A stretch of 64,000 nucleotides of DNA from Streptomyces sp. TSRI0281 (GCF_001905125.1 NZ_LWLE01000001.1:335350-399349), one strand, 5' to 3'. Positions 36,290 to 46,617 are shown, counted from the first letter of the stretch. Translations and numbers: made by a program. Notes: generated from the letters alone by a model not told the origin.

Positions 36290-37825
36290 CTACACGAACC
36301 GCTGCTTCGCGCTGCCGTCGCACGCCTGGAGCTTCAGCGGGTCCTTGGCCCCCGCCAGCGTCAGGCAGAGCCCGGTCGCGGCGGCGGGGCGGACGGTGCC
36401 CGCCTGCTGCACGAACTTCTGGTTGGCCGCGCCCGAGCAGTCCCACAGGACGAGCGTGGCACCGGCGTCGTACTTCGCGCCCGGCACGTCCAGGCACCGG
36501 TCGTGGCTGAGTTCCGTGCGGACCGTCTTCGCGGTGGAGTCGTACCACCAGCCCTGGTTCCGGCCGTCGTGGCAGTCCCAGCCGCCGATGGCGGTGCCGT
36601 TACGGGTCTCCGACGCGGGGACGTCCACGCAGCTGCCGGTGGCCTCGCTCTTCAGGGGCTTGAAGACGTCGTCCCAGGCGGCTGCCTGGAGCACCGGACT
36701 GCCCGTGCTGCCCGGGTCGGCGCAGCCCGCCTCGCGCAGCGAGGAGTTGTAGATCTGGGTGAGGCAGGAGGCGAAGGCGCGGTGGCCCGCCGCGTTGGGG
36801 TGGAACGACTGCCGCACCGAGTTGGCGTCCGGCAGGCCCGGCTTGGAGAGGTCGATGTAGAGTCCGCGCGCCCAGGTCTGCTGGGTGCAGACCTCATGGC
36901 CGTGGAAGAGCCGGGAGTTGTCGAGGAAGACGGCTCCCGTCGAGGCGGCGGCCTTGCGCATACCGACCTCGAAGGCGGGGACGGCGGTGTTGCGGCCCCA
37001 GACGGTGTCGGAGTCGTAGCCGAGTCCGCCGCAGACGAGCTTCCCGGGGAAGTCCGGGTTGTCGCGGAAGTCCGGGCCGATCGGGCTCGGGTAGCCCATG
37101 ACGACCAGCTTGTAGTCGCTGTTGGTGTAGCCCGCGCCCGTCATGACGGTGCGCAGGTCACGGACCGTCTGCTCGACCTTGGGGACGAGCGCGTCGACCC
37201 GGGCCTGCCAGCCACCGGCGTACTTGGGCTCGCAGGGGCCCTGGAGGCTGATGTAGCGCACGACGCAGTCGGTCATGACCGGACCGAACTGGAGGTCGTC
37301 GTTGGCTCCGGCCACCAGCACGATCATCTTGATACGGGTGTTGCGCGCCTTCACGGCGAGGCTGTCGCTCTGGACCAGCTCGTCGGCGTACTGCTTGGAT
37401 CCGCCGATCTTGATGTTGCCGGTGTAGGCACCGGAGCACGAGACGTTGTACGTGACGTCCGCCGCGATGCCCGTACGGTGGATGGCGGCATCGGGCGAGC
37501 GGTGGCACCAGTTGTCCGGGCCGTTGGTGCCGGACTCGTACGTGCCGACGCCCTCCCCGGAGATCTCGCTGTCGCCCAGCGAGATCAGCCCGGTCTTGCG
37601 GTCGCCGAGCGGCCGCTCGGCGGGGCTGCCGTACAACTGGGTGGCCTCGGCTGCCCGGACGGCTTCCAGTTCGGGCGGGAGCGGGGTGGATGCGGTAGTG
37701 GTGGTACGGGACTCGGTCGCGCCTGCCGGTCCGGCGGCAGCCATGCCGCCGACGGCCGCCGCGAGGGCCGCGACGGCCGCGACCGTACAGCGAAGCCCGC
37801 GAAGTCTGAGCCTGGTGCGCCTCAT
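36290..37825 (-). CDS. Secreted SGNH/GDSL hydrolase with ricin-type lectin domain
   Basis: 511 residues from ATG 37825, preceded by aggagg. Signal peptide ~1-36 (basic RRTRLRLRG, Ala-rich core, cleavage near GATES). SGNH block I is LISLGDSEISGEG; the Asp/His block near the domain end is SFHPNAAGHRAF. Residues ~385-511 are a ricin-B-like beta-trefoil with SCVDVPASETRNGT, RCLDVPGAKYDAG and LCLTLAGAKD repeats. Probably an esterase/lipase acting on a polysaccharide-bound substrate outside the cell. Placement between the cluster and fumC does not show whether it belongs to the cluster. Confidence 0.85.
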   Translation of the reverse strand: MRRTRLRLRGLRCTVAAVAALAAAVGGMAAAGPAGATESRTTTTASTPLPPELEAVRAAEATQLYGSPAERPLGDRKTGLISLGDSEISGEGVGTYESGTNGPDNWCHRSPDAAIHRTGIAADVTYNVSCSGAYTGNIKIGGSKQYADELVQSDSLAVKARNTRIKMIVLVAGANDDLQFGPVMTDCVVRYISLQGPCEPKYAGGWQARVDALVPKVEQTVRDLRTVMTGAGYTNSDYKLVVMGYPSPIGPDFRDNPDFPGKLVCGGLGYDSDTVWGRNTAVPAFEVGMRKAAASTGAVFLDNSRLFHGHEVCTQQTWARGLYIDLSKPGLPDANSVRQSFHPNAAGHRAFASCLTQIYNSSLREAGCADPGSTGSPVLQAAAWDDVFKPLKSEATGSCVDVPASETRNGTAIGGWDCHDGRNQGWWYDSTAKTVRTELSHDRCLDVPGAKYDAGATLVLWDCSGAANQKFVQQAGTVRPAAATGLCLTLAGAKDPLKLQACDGSAKQRFV

Positions 37826-37931
37826 TGCGCCTCCTGGTGAGTTGTTACCCACGGTATTTACTGGTCGGTAGGCGCCAAGGGAATACGTAGAACAAGACAA
37901 GTGCTCAACTTTTTCAGGAGGTTTAAACACC

Positions 37932-39335
37932 ATGGACGATTCGTCGGGCGCCACGGAGTACCGCATCGAGCACGATTCGATGGGTGAGGTGAGGGTCCCC
38001 GCGCACGCCAAGTGGCGGGCCCAGACCCAGCGGGCCGTGGAGAACTTCCCCCTCTCCGGGCAGCGTCTGGAGCGCGCCCACATCGAGGCACTGGCCCGGA
38101 TCAAGGCCGCCGCCGCGAAGGTCAACGCGGAGCTGGGGGTGCTCGATCCGGACATCGCCGCCGCGATCGGGGACGCGGCGGCGGAGGTCGCCGAGGGCCG
38201 GTGGGACGAGCAGTTCCCCGTCGATGTGTTCCAGACCGGGTCCGGCACCTCGTCCAACATGAACACCAACGAGGTCCTCGCCACTCTCGCCACCGAGCGC
38301 CTCGGCCGTGAGGTCCACCCCAACGACCACGTCAACGCCTCGCAGTCGTCCAACGACGTGTTCCCGTCCTCCATCCACATCGCCGCGACCGCGGCCGTCA
38401 CCGGGGACCTGATCCCGGCGCTGGACCATCTGGCGGCTGCCCTGGAGCGGAAATCGGCCGAATTCTCGGAGGTCGTGAAGTCGGGCCGTACGCATCTGAT
38501 GGACGCCACCCCCGTGACCCTGGGCCAGGAGTTCGGCGGCTACGCGGCCCAGATCCGGTACGGCGTCGAGCGGTTGCGCGCCTCGCTCCCCCGCCTCGCC
38601 GAGCTGCCGCTGGGCGGTACGGCGGTGGGCACCGGGATCAACACCCCGCCCGGTTTCTCCGCCGCCGTGATCGCCGAGGTCGCCGGGACCACCGGGCTGC
38701 CGCTCACCGAGGCCCGCGACCACTTCGAGGCGCAGGGCGCCCGGGACGGGCTCGTCGAGACCTCCGGCCAGCTCCGGACGATCGCCGTCTCACTGACCAA
38801 GATCTCCAACGATCTGCGCTGGATGGCCTCGGGCCCCCGCACCGGACTGGCCGAAATCAGCCTGCCCGACCTCCAGCCGGGCTCGTCGATCATGCCGGGC
38901 AAGGTGAATCCGGTCATCCCGGAGGCCGTACTGATGGTGGCCGCCCAGGTGACGGGGAACGACACGACGGTCGCCGTCGCGGGCGCCGCGGGCAACTTCG
39001 AGCTGAACGTGATGCTGCCGGTGATTGCGAAGAACCTGCTGGAATCGGTACGGCTCCTCGCGGCCGCCTCCCGGCTGCTCGCCGACCGCACGGTGGACGG
39101 CATCACCGCCCATGTGGAGCGGGCCCGCGCGTACGCGGAGTCCTCGCCGTCCGTGGTGACCCCGCTGAACAAGTACATCGGCTACGAGGAGGCGGCGAAG
39201 GTCGCGAAGAAGTCCCTCAAGGACGGCACCACGATCCGCGAGACGGTGCTGGCCTCGGGCTATGTCGAGCGCGGCGACCTCACCCTGGAGCAGCTGGACG
39301 AAGCACTGGACGTGCTGCGCATGACCCGTCCGTGA
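37932..39335 (+). CDS. fumC: Class II fumarate hydratase
   Basis: 467 residues; perfect caggagg ribosome binding site. Family motifs: [43 protein letters not shown] and the signature [12 protein letters not shown]. Iron-independent tetrameric fumarase of the TCA cycle. Together with the class I enzyme at 20.3 kb it gives the organism both types. Upstream 106 bp holds the divergent promoters with the SGNH gene. Confidence 0.95.
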   Translation: MDDSSGATEYRIEHDSMGEVRVPAHAKWRAQTQRAVENFPLSGQRLERAHIEALARIKAAAAKVNAELGVLDPDIAAAIGDAAAEVAEGRWDEQFPVDVFQTGSGTSSNMNTNEVLATLATERLGREVHPNDHVNASQSSNDVFPSSIHIAATAAVTGDLIPALDHLAAALERKSAEFSEVVKSGRTHLMDATPVTLGQEFGGYAAQIRYGVERLRASLPRLAELPLGGTAVGTGINTPPGFSAAVIAEVAGTTGLPLTEARDHFEAQGARDGLVETSGQLRTIAVSLTKISNDLRWMASGPRTGLAEISLPDLQPGSSIMPGKVNPVIPEAVLMVAAQVTGNDTTVAVAGAAGNFELNVMLPVIAKNLLESVRLLAAASRLLADRTVDGITAHVERARAYAESSPSVVTPLNKYIGYEEAAKVAKKSLKDGTTIRETVLASGYVERGDLTLEQLDEALDVLRMTRP

Positions 39336-39350
39336 GGTAGGCGCACGCCC

Positions 39351-39389
39351 CGTACGTCAGGTACGGGCACGACCCGTCCCTGACGTACG
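39351..39389. terminator. fumC terminator
   Basis: cgtacgtcagg plus acggg pair with cccgt plus cctgacgtacg (one mismatch, 5-nt loop), 15 bp after the fumC stop. The rest of 39390-39633 is GC-rich and holds a 17-bp direct repeat (gacgcgcgacgcctgac near 39388 and 39418) and no gene. Confidence 0.7.
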
Positions 39390-39633
39390 ACGCGCGACGC
39401 CTGACCGCCTGGCCGCCTGACGCGCGACGCCTGACGCACCCCCGAGCTGCCGCGTGCCCCCCATGTGCCGCGTGCGCCCCATGCATGGCGTCGGGCGCAC
39501 GACGTGCCTCTCTTGTGCCGCGCACGCCCCCCGCCGCGACGCGTCGCGGGCGGCGTGTCCGATACGTGTCACGTATGACCGCCCAGTGACGCGTATCGCA
39601 GCGTCCCGGCCCCGGCGTCCGTAAGATCCCTCC

Positions 39634-40320
39634 ATGACAGACACGGGAGAGAGCGCACGCTGGGTGCCGGGGGACCAGATCCTCTGGCGCTACCGCGACA
39701 ACGGCCGGGCCCACGGGGCGTCCACCGCCCGCCCCGTGCACATCTGTCGCCCGGTCACCGTCGTCGAGGACTCCGCCGAACTGCTCGCCGTGTGGATGGC
39801 TCCCGGGACCGAATGCGTACGGCCGGTTCTCGCCGACGGCACCCCGGTGCACGCCGAGCCCCTGGCCACCCGCTACACCGCCCCGCGCACCACGGCCCGC
39901 TCGACCTGGTTCGGCTCGGGGGTGCTGAAGCTCGCCAGGCCCGGCGAACCGTGGTCGGTCTGGCTGTTCTGGGACCGGGGCTGGCTCTTCCGCAACTGGT
40001 ACGTGAACCTTGAGGAGCCGCGTACGCGCTGGTCCGGCGGGGTCGACTCCGAGGATCACTTTCTCGACATCTCCGTGCACCCCGACCGGAGCTGGAAGTG
40101 GCTCGACGAGGACGAGTTCGCCCAGGCGCAGCGGGTCGGCCTGATGGACGTGGGAACCGCCGGGCGGGTCCGCGAGGCGGGCCGCGCGGCCGTGGAGGTG
40201 ATCCGGGAGTGGGGCACACCGTTCCGCGACGGCTGGGAGCACTGGCGGCCCGATCCGCGGTGGCAGGTGCCGACGCTGCCGGATGACTGGGACCGCACCC
40301 CCGCCCATATGCCGTCGTGA
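39634..40320 (+). CDS. DUF402 domain protein
   Basis: 228 residues. DUF402 (FomD/Ntdp-like) fold: WRYRDNGRAHGASTARPVHI, VLKLARPGEPWSVWLFWDRGWLFRNWYVNLEEP, and the DHFLDISVHPDRSWKWLDEDEF metal-binding segment. Relatives are nucleoside di-/triphosphate phosphohydrolases (Ntdp in Staphylococcus) or the fosfomycin-pathway hydrolase FomD. The Asp/Glu set needed for Mn/Mg binding seems present. Function in this organism unknown. Confidence 0.85.
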   Translation: MTDTGESARWVPGDQILWRYRDNGRAHGASTARPVHICRPVTVVEDSAELLAVWMAPGTECVRPVLADGTPVHAEPLATRYTAPRTTARSTWFGSGVLKLARPGEPWSVWLFWDRGWLFRNWYVNLEEPRTRWSGGVDSEDHFLDISVHPDRSWKWLDEDEFAQAQRVGLMDVGTAGRVREAGRAAVEVIREWGTPFRDGWEHWRPDPRWQVPTLPDDWDRTPAHMPS

Positions 40321-40477
40321 GACCCTTGGAGCAGCCTGGGGAGCCCGACCGTAGGATCGTCCCCCCTCAGGGGCTCGCCACCACAACCGGCGGGCATGGC
40401 ACAGGACCTGACCACAAGTCATCGCACCGGCCGCTCGAACCGCACGGGGCACGGACCCGGACGGTACGCACGGCCGC

Positions 40478-40636
40478 ATGAACCACTACGAGGGGGTGGA
40501 GCCGTGCTCACCGGCCGCTGCCCCGTCCCCGGAAACGATGTCAACCGGCCACCGTGCAGACACTCGGTTTCGGCCCGGCGAATGCGGGCATCCGGTGACA
40601 GCCGTTGTTCTTACCGCTCTTGCCGGGGCACAGTAG
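40478..40636 (+). CDS. Candidate small protein (52 aa)
   Basis: Open frame from ATG 40478 to TAG 40634, MNHYEGVEPCSPA at the start and GECGHPVTAVVLTALAGAQ at the end. It lies in the 371-bp gap before the phosphatase gene (40321-40691), where no other gene is visible. Third codon positions are GC-rich but so is the background, and there is no clear ribosome binding site. Tentative. Confidence 0.3.
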   Translation: MNHYEGVEPCSPAAAPSPETMSTGHRADTRFRPGECGHPVTAVVLTALAGAQ

Positions 40637-40691
40637 CGCCCCACGAGGTGACTGCCTCATACAACCGGCCCGGACGGACGGAATCCCACGC

Positions 40692-42620
40692 GTGACGGAG
40701 CATCCCACCTCCCACGAAGGCCGGCAGCCCCTCGCGGCCCGGTCGCAGGAACGCACCCGGCCGCGGCAGCAGGACGCCGCGGCGGCGGCCGCGCCTGCCA
40801 CCGCCGCGATCCCCGGCCCCGCCGCCGCTCCCGGCCCGGGTCCACGGACCGCGGCGAACACGAGCCCCAGCCCCGTCGCGCCCGACCACCAGGCGGCCGC
40901 CCGGCGCGAGGGCGACCGGCTGCGCTTCGTCGGCGCGGCCACCCGGCGCATCGCCCGCGGCATAGACCTGGACGAGATCGTGCTGGGCCTGTGCCGGGCC
41001 AGTGTGCCGACGTTCTCCGACGCGATCCTGGTCTACCTGCGCGACCCGCTCCCGGTCGGGGACGAGCGGCCCGTCACCCCGTTCGTCCTGCGGCTGCGCC
41101 GCAGCGACCGGCTGCGGCTGACCGAGGAGGAGACCGAGAGCGGCTCCGACACCGAGCGCCTGCGGCTGCCGGTCACCGACCCGCACGCCGGTCTGATGCC
41201 CGCGGCCGAGCTGTGCGAGGTCCGCCCCGGCGGGGCACTGGCCGAGGTGCTGCGGGGCGTACGGCCCGTCTTCGGGGACTCCGCCGCCGCCCGCGCCGCC
41301 CTGCCCGAACTGCTCGGGGCCGGTCACAACGTGCCCACCGGGCACCGCGCGATCCTCGCCCCGCTGCGCGGCCGGCGACGCGTGATCGGCGCCGCCGTCT
41401 TCCTGCGCGGGACCGAACGGCCGCCGTTCGAGGCCAACGACCTGCTGGTCGCGGCCCAGCTCGCGACCCACACCGCGCTCGGCATCGACAAGGCCGTGCT
41501 GTACGGGCGCGAGGCCTACATCGCCGACGAGCTCCAGCGCACCATGCTGCCCGACTCGCTGCCGCAGCCGACCGGTGTCCGCCTCGCCTCCCGCTACCTC
41601 CCGGCCGCCGAGACGGCCCGGGTCGGCGGCGACTGGTACGACGCGATCCCGCTGCCCGGCAGCCGGGTCGCCCTGGTCGTCGGCGATGTGATGGGTCACT
41701 CCATGACCTCCGCGGCGATCATGGGCCAGCTCCGTACCACCGCGCAGACCCTCGCCGGTCTCGACCTGCCGCCGCAGGAGGTGCTGCACCATCTGGACGA
41801 ACAGGCGCAGCGGCTCGGCAGCGACCGCATGGCGACCTGCCTGTACGCGGTGTACGACCCCGTCGCGCACCGGATCACCATCGCCAACGCCGGGCACCCG
41901 CCGCCCGTCCTGCTGCATCTGGGCGGGCGCGCCGAGGTGCTGCGGGTCCCGCCGGGAGCGCCGATCGGGGTGGGCGGCGTCGACTTCGAGGCCGTCGAGC
42001 TGGACGCGCCCGCCGGCGCCACGCTGCTGCTGTACACCGACGGTCTGGTGGAGTCCCGGCTGCGGGACGTCTGGACGGGCATCGAGCAGTTGCGGGAGCG
42101 CCTCGCGGCCACCGCTCAGCTGACCGGCCCGGACCACTCGCCGCCGCTGGAGGCGCTCTGCGACGACGTGCTCGACATGCTCGGCCCCGGGGACCGGGAC
42201 GACGACATCGCGCTGCTGGCCGCCCGCTTCGACGGGATCGCGCCGAGCGATGTGGCGTACTGGTTCCTGGAGCCGGAGGACGCCGCTCCGGGGCGCGCCC
42301 GCAGGCTGGCCCGCCGGGCGCTCAGCCGATGGGGTCTGGACGACCTCTCGGACGAGGTGGAGCTGCTCGTCAGCGAGGTCGTCACCAACGCGGTGCGGTA
42401 CGCGGAGCGGCCGGTGACGCTGCGGCTGCTGCGGACCGACATCCTGCGCTGCGAGGTCGGCGACGACTCCCCGCAGCTGCCGAGACAGCGCCGCGCCCGG
42501 GAGACGGACGAGGGCGGCCGCGGGCTGTTCCTGGTGAACAGGCTGGCCAGGCGGTGGGGAGCGACCCGGCTCTCGACGGGCAAGGTGGTCTGGTTCGAGA
42601 TGGCGACGCGGGGGCAGTAG
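40692..42620 (+). CDS. GAF-PP2C (SpoIIE)-HATPase phosphatase/anti-sigma regulator
   Basis: 642 residues from GTG 40692. After a low-complexity Pro/Ala N-terminus (~1-70), a GAF-like sensor (~75-280), then the SpoIIE/PP2C phosphatase core (~285-510: ARVGGDWYDAIPL, VVGDVMGHSMTSAAIM, NAGHPPPVLL, LLYTDGLVESR, DRDDDIALLAAR) and a C-terminal HATPase_c domain (LVSEVVTNAVRYA, EGGRGLFLVNRLA). It combines an RsbU/RsbP-type phosphatase with an RsbW-type kinase fold, a Streptomyces speciality controlling partner-switching sigma-factor networks. Partner anti-sigma antagonists are not in the window. Confidence 0.9.
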   Translation: MTEHPTSHEGRQPLAARSQERTRPRQQDAAAAAAPATAAIPGPAAAPGPGPRTAANTSPSPVAPDHQAAARREGDRLRFVGAATRRIARGIDLDEIVLGLCRASVPTFSDAILVYLRDPLPVGDERPVTPFVLRLRRSDRLRLTEEETESGSDTERLRLPVTDPHAGLMPAAELCEVRPGGALAEVLRGVRPVFGDSAAARAALPELLGAGHNVPTGHRAILAPLRGRRRVIGAAVFLRGTERPPFEANDLLVAAQLATHTALGIDKAVLYGREAYIADELQRTMLPDSLPQPTGVRLASRYLPAAETARVGGDWYDAIPLPGSRVALVVGDVMGHSMTSAAIMGQLRTTAQTLAGLDLPPQEVLHHLDEQAQRLGSDRMATCLYAVYDPVAHRITIANAGHPPPVLLHLGGRAEVLRVPPGAPIGVGGVDFEAVELDAPAGATLLLYTDGLVESRLRDVWTGIEQLRERLAATAQLTGPDHSPPLEALCDDVLDMLGPGDRDDDIALLAARFDGIAPSDVAYWFLEPEDAAPGRARRLARRALSRWGLDDLSDEVELLVSEVVTNAVRYAERPVTLRLLRTDILRCEVGDDSPQLPRQRRARETDEGGRGLFLVNRLARRWGATRLSTGKVVWFEMATRGQ

Positions 42621-42630
42621 GGAGCCCATG

Positions 42631-42665
42631 GGTCCGGTGCGGTGGCCGGTTCACCGCACCGGACC
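42631..42665. terminator. Terminator after the phosphatase gene
   Basis: Perfect 14-bp arms ggtccggtgcggtg and caccgcaccggacc around a 7-nt loop, 10 bp after the stop. Confidence 0.8.
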
Positions 42666-42754
42666 GAAATGTTGCCGACCCCGAAACGCCGGAGTTGACT
42701 GCATTCGTGAACGAAGCGGCCTGACCAATACCCCCCACCGACGGGAGGACGCTC

Positions 42755-44218
42755 GTGACCGAGGAAACCCCGCAGCTTCCGTACACCACGAACAACGCCG
42801 GGATCCCGGTGGAGAGCGACGAACACTCGCTCACCGTCGGATCCGACGGCCCGATCCTGCTCCAGGATCACTACCTCATCGAGAAGATGGCCCAGTTCAA
42901 CCGTGAACGGGTCCCCGAACGGGTGGTGCACGCCAAGGGCTCCGGCGCGTACGGCACGTTCAAGGTGACGAACGACGTCAGCCAGTTCACCAAGGCGGAC
43001 CTTTTCCAGCCGGGCAAGCAGACCGACATGCTGGCCCGCTTCTCCACGGTGGCCGGTGAGCAGGGCTCCCCCGACACCTGGCGCGACCCCCGTGGGTTCG
43101 CACTGAAGTTCTACACCGAGCACGGCAACTACGACATGGTCGGCAACAACACGCCGGTCTTCTTCGTACGGGACCCGATGAAGTTCCAGGACTTCATCCG
43201 CTCGCAGAAGCGCCGCCCCGACAGCGCGGTGCGCGACCACGACATGCAGTGGGACTTCTGGTCGCTGTCGCCCGAGAGCGCGCACCAGGTCACCTGGCTG
43301 ATGGGCGACCGGGGCATCCCGAAGACGTACCGCAACATGAACGGCTACAGCTCGCACACCTATATGTGGGTGAACGCGGGCGGCGAGCGGTTCTGGGTGA
43401 AGTACCACTTCAAGACCGACCAGGGCATCGAGTTCTACACGCAGGACGAGGCCGACGAGATGGCGGGCGTCGACGGCGACGTCCACCGCCGCGACCTGTT
43501 CGAGTCGATCGAGCGCGGTGACCATCCGAGCTGGACGCTGAAGGTCCAGATCATGCCGTTCGACGCGGCACCGGACTACCGCTTCAACCCCTTCGATCTC
43601 ACCAAGGTGTGGCCGCAGGGCGACTATCCGCTGATCGAGGTCGGCCGGATGACGCTGAACGAGAATCCCGAGGACTTCTTCGTCCATATCGAGCAGGCGT
43701 CCTTCGAGCCGTCGAACCTGGTGCCCGGCATCGGTCCGTCGCCCGACAAGATGCTGCTCGGCCGGCTCTTCTCGTACCCGGACACCCACCGGTACCGAAT
43801 CGGCCCGAACTACGCCCAGCTGCCGCCCAACCGGCCGCGCTTCGGGCGGAACTCGTACGCGAAGGACGGTCCGATGCGGTACGAGCCGTCCCGGACGGGT
43901 GCGGTCTACGCGCCGAACTCGTACGGCGGTCCGGCAGCGGACACCGAGCGCTACGGCGACCCGGCGGGCTGGGCCACGGCGGGCGAGATGGTCCACGAGG
44001 CGTACAAGCTGCACAGCGAGGACGACGACTGGGGCCAGGCGGGCACGCTGGTGCGCCAGGTCATGGACGACGCGGCGCGCGAACGGCTGGTCTCCAACAT
44101 CTCCGGCCATCTGCTGGACGGCGTCAGCCGCCCGGTCCTGGACCGTTCGCTCCAGTACTGGCGCAATGTGGACAAGGACCTGGGCGACCGGGTCGCGAAG
44201 AAGGTCAACGGGGTCTGA
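42755..44218 (+). CDS. Monofunctional haem catalase
   Basis: 487 residues from GTG with gggagg upstream: typical small-subunit (clade 3) catalase. Active-site His59 ([13 protein letters not shown]), distal Asn in [12 protein letters not shown] and proximal Tyr in [14 protein letters not shown] are present. Decomposes hydrogen peroxide; lies 8 kb from oxyR-ahpCD, so the window holds two peroxide defences. No Fur/CatR-type repressor gene adjoins it. Confidence 0.95.
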   Translation: MTEETPQLPYTTNNAGIPVESDEHSLTVGSDGPILLQDHYLIEKMAQFNRERVPERVVHAKGSGAYGTFKVTNDVSQFTKADLFQPGKQTDMLARFSTVAGEQGSPDTWRDPRGFALKFYTEHGNYDMVGNNTPVFFVRDPMKFQDFIRSQKRRPDSAVRDHDMQWDFWSLSPESAHQVTWLMGDRGIPKTYRNMNGYSSHTYMWVNAGGERFWVKYHFKTDQGIEFYTQDEADEMAGVDGDVHRRDLFESIERGDHPSWTLKVQIMPFDAAPDYRFNPFDLTKVWPQGDYPLIEVGRMTLNENPEDFFVHIEQASFEPSNLVPGIGPSPDKMLLGRLFSYPDTHRYRIGPNYAQLPPNRPRFGRNSYAKDGPMRYEPSRTGAVYAPNSYGGPAADTERYGDPAGWATAGEMVHEAYKLHSEDDDWGQAGTLVRQVMDDAARERLVSNISGHLLDGVSRPVLDRSLQYWRNVDKDLGDRVAKKVNGV

Positions 44219-44226
44219 GGCCCGCG

Positions 44227-44264
44227 GACGAGGGGGCGGTGCCGGTCGGCACCGCCCCCTCGTC
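44227..44264. terminator. Catalase terminator
   Basis: Perfect 17-bp arms (gacgagggggcggtgcc and its complement) around ggtc, 8 bp after the stop. Confidence 0.85.
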
Positions 44265-44274
44265 ATGTCCTGGG

Positions 44275-44352
44275 CCGCGTCACGCGCCCGGCGCCGGCCT
44301 CGTCACGCGCTGGGCCTCGTCACGCGCTGGGCCGCCGGTCACGCGCTGGGCA
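44275..44352. repeat. Short tandem repeats between catalase and PBP genes
   Basis: tcgtcacgcgctgggcc is present twice in tandem with a diverged copy on each side. Noncoding. Confidence 0.65.
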
Positions 44353-44376
44353 GGTCATCCCCTGACCGGCCCGCCC

Positions 44377-46617
44377 TCACCGGCCGAACAGATCGTGGCT
44401 GTTGCTGTTGCCCGGCCGCTCGCCCGGCTGGCCCTCTCCGTCCCCCGGGTCCGGCGGCAGGTCGGGCGACTCGCTGGGAGTGGCCGACGAGCTCTCGGAC
44501 GGCGTGACGGGCGGTGAGCTCTCGCCCGTGGGCGGGCCGCTGGGCGTCCCGGACGGCGTCCCCGACGGGGTGGACGGGGACTCGCTGGGCTTCGTGGACT
44601 TGGAGGGCGTCGAGGAGGGGCTCTCGCTCGGCGTGACCTCACCGCGCTCGACGTCCTCCAGATCGAACTGCGCGTTCGAGCCGCCGCCCAGCGCGCCGAG
44701 CGTGTAGTCCGCCCAGATCTCCGCCGGGAAGCCGCCGCCGTTGGCCCGGCCGGAGTTGGCCGTACCCGTCAGGCTGACCTGACCGCCGCCGTCCTTGGCG
44801 GACTCGCCGAAGAGCGCCACGACCGTGGTGAGCTCCGGGGTGTAGCCGGCGAACCAGGCCGACTTGTTGTTCTCCGAGGTACCCGTCTTGCCCGCCGCGT
44901 CGTACGCGGAGGTGTTGGCCGCCCGGCCGGAACCGGCGTCGACGACCCCGGTCAGCCCGGAGGTCACGGTGTCGGCCGACTTGCGGCTGATCACCTGCTT
45001 GCCGATGCCGTCGACCGTCTTCGCCGTGAGGCTGCGGTGCTCGGCGGACTTCACGATGTGCGGGGTGACCTGCTTGCCGTGGTTGTCCAGGGTGGCGTAC
45101 GCGCCGGCCATGTCCCAGGTCGAGGCGTTCATCGTGCCCAGCGTGATCGCGGGGCGCTCGGGGAAGTTCTTGTCCGGTACGCCGAGGCCGAGCGCGGTCC
45201 GCTTCACCGCGGCGGGGGCGACGTCGACGACCATCTGCGCGAAGACCGAGTTGACCGACTTGTTCAGCGCCGTCTGGACGCTGATGGGGCCGTAGGACCG
45301 GTCGTCCTCGTTCTGCGGCTTGAACGGGGTGTCGCTGCCGACGACGGGGCGCTTGCTGGTGCCGTCGTAGACCGTGTTCAGCCCGATCAGATCGCCGTCC
45401 TGGGTCTTCGCCTCGTTCTCCAGGGCGGAGGCGAACACCAGCGGCTTGAAGGTGGAGGCGGGCTGGTAGTCCTGGCGGGTGGCGTTGGATATCCAGTGCT
45501 GGGTGGCCCCGACGCCGCCGTACAGCGCGACCACGGCACCGTTCTTCGGGTTCACGGAGGTGGCGCCGGCCTGGACGGTGGCGTCGACCTTGTTCCCCTC
45601 GCGGTCGAGCTTGGACTCCAGCTGGTCGTCGACCGACTTCTCCAGCTGCTTCTGGCGCTTCTTGTCGATGTTCAGCGTGAAGGTCCAGCCACCGGCCTCA
45701 CGGGCCTCGTCGGTGAGGCCCTGCTTCCTCAGCTCCGAGTTCGCCGCCTCCACCAGATAGCCGGTCTGGCCCTCCATGCCGGGGGCGGGCTTGGGCTTCT
45801 GCGGAACGGGGAACTTCTGCTTGGCGCGCTCGGCGGAGTCGAGCCACCCCATCTCGACCATGTTGTCGAGGGTGTACGCCCAGCGTTCGGAGACCAGCCG
45901 CTTCCCGGTCTTGCTGGCGACGGCCCAGTCGTACTGGCTGGGGGCCTGGAGCAGCGAGGCGAGATAGGCGCCCTGGGAGACGTCGAGGTCCTTGGCGTCG
46001 ACGCCGTAGTACGCCTGCGCGGCGGCCTGGATGCCGCTGGCTCCCCGGCCGTAGTACGCGGTGTTGATGTACCCGGCGAGAATGAAGCTCTTGCCCTTCT
46101 TCTGGTCGACCTTGAGGGAGATCACGAGCTCCTTGAGCTTGCGGCTCACGGTCGCGTCCTGCGTCAGGTAGTAGTTCTTCACGTACTGCTGGGTGATGGT
46201 CGAGCCACCCTGCTTGCCCTTGCCGCTGAGGGTGTTGAGCAGACCGCGGGTGGTGCCCTTCAGGTCGACGCCCTGGTCGTCGTAGAAGGACTTGTTCTCG
46301 GCGGCGACGAAGGTGTGCTGCACCTCCTTGGGCACGACGGCGAGGTCCACGATCTGGCGGTTGACGCCCTTGCCGTCCCGGGCGAGGAGCGTGCCGTCGC
46401 TGTACTTGTAGACGTTGCTCTGCCGCTCCGCCATGGCGTTGGCCTCGGGCACGTCCACGTACACATAGAGCGCCACGAAGGCGCCCATGACCAGCAGGCA
46501 CAGCCCGAGGAAGGTGCCGAGCAGCTTCTTCCAGGTGAAGAGTCTGCGTATGCCGCCGCTCTTCGCAGCCCGGCGCGATCCTCGCGCCCGGGCTCGTCGC
46601 GCATCCGCTCGACCCAT
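44377..46617 (-). CDS. Bifunctional penicillin-binding protein (GT51 transglycosylase-transpeptidase)
   Basis: 746 residues; aggag precedes the ATG. Basic cytoplasmic N-terminus, membrane anchor ~33-54, glycosyltransferase ~70-250 (Glu107 in AAENKSFYDDQGVD, where many homologues have E-D; GGSTITQQYVKNYYL), transpeptidase ~340-650 with Ser388 of ASTFK, SVN and Lys577 of KTGTSE. The ~100-residue tail is Ser/Pro/Thr-rich (TPSESPSSTPSKS). Polymerises and cross-links peptidoglycan. Corresponds by position to the S. coelicolor SCO5039-type class A PBP (from memory). Confidence 0.93.
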   Translation of the reverse strand: MGRADARRARARGSRRAAKSGGIRRLFTWKKLLGTFLGLCLLVMGAFVALYVYVDVPEANAMAERQSNVYKYSDGTLLARDGKGVNRQIVDLAVVPKEVQHTFVAAENKSFYDDQGVDLKGTTRGLLNTLSGKGKQGGSTITQQYVKNYYLTQDATVSRKLKELVISLKVDQKKGKSFILAGYINTAYYGRGASGIQAAAQAYYGVDAKDLDVSQGAYLASLLQAPSQYDWAVASKTGKRLVSERWAYTLDNMVEMGWLDSAERAKQKFPVPQKPKPAPGMEGQTGYLVEAANSELRKQGLTDEAREAGGWTFTLNIDKKRQKQLEKSVDDQLESKLDREGNKVDATVQAGATSVNPKNGAVVALYGGVGATQHWISNATRQDYQPASTFKPLVFASALENEAKTQDGDLIGLNTVYDGTSKRPVVGSDTPFKPQNEDDRSYGPISVQTALNKSVNSVFAQMVVDVAPAAVKRTALGLGVPDKNFPERPAITLGTMNASTWDMAGAYATLDNHGKQVTPHIVKSAEHRSLTAKTVDGIGKQVISRKSADTVTSGLTGVVDAGSGRAANTSAYDAAGKTGTSENNKSAWFAGYTPELTTVVALFGESAKDGGGQVSLTGTANSGRANGGGFPAEIWADYTLGALGGGSNAQFDLEDVERGEVTPSESPSSTPSKSTKPSESPSTPSGTPSGTPSGPPTGESSPPVTPSESSSATPSESPDLPPDPGDGEGQPGERPGNSNSHDLFGR

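Noticed and set aside
36290..37825. SGNH hydrolase/lectin as a tailoring enzyme of the cluster
   Set aside because: It is on the opposite strand beyond a terminator and encodes a secreted protein, so inclusion is not supported.
37826..38509. N-terminal extension of the SGNH hydrolase frame over fumC
   Set aside because: The ATG at 37825 has a strong aggagg and begins a signal peptide; the extension is antisense to fumC.
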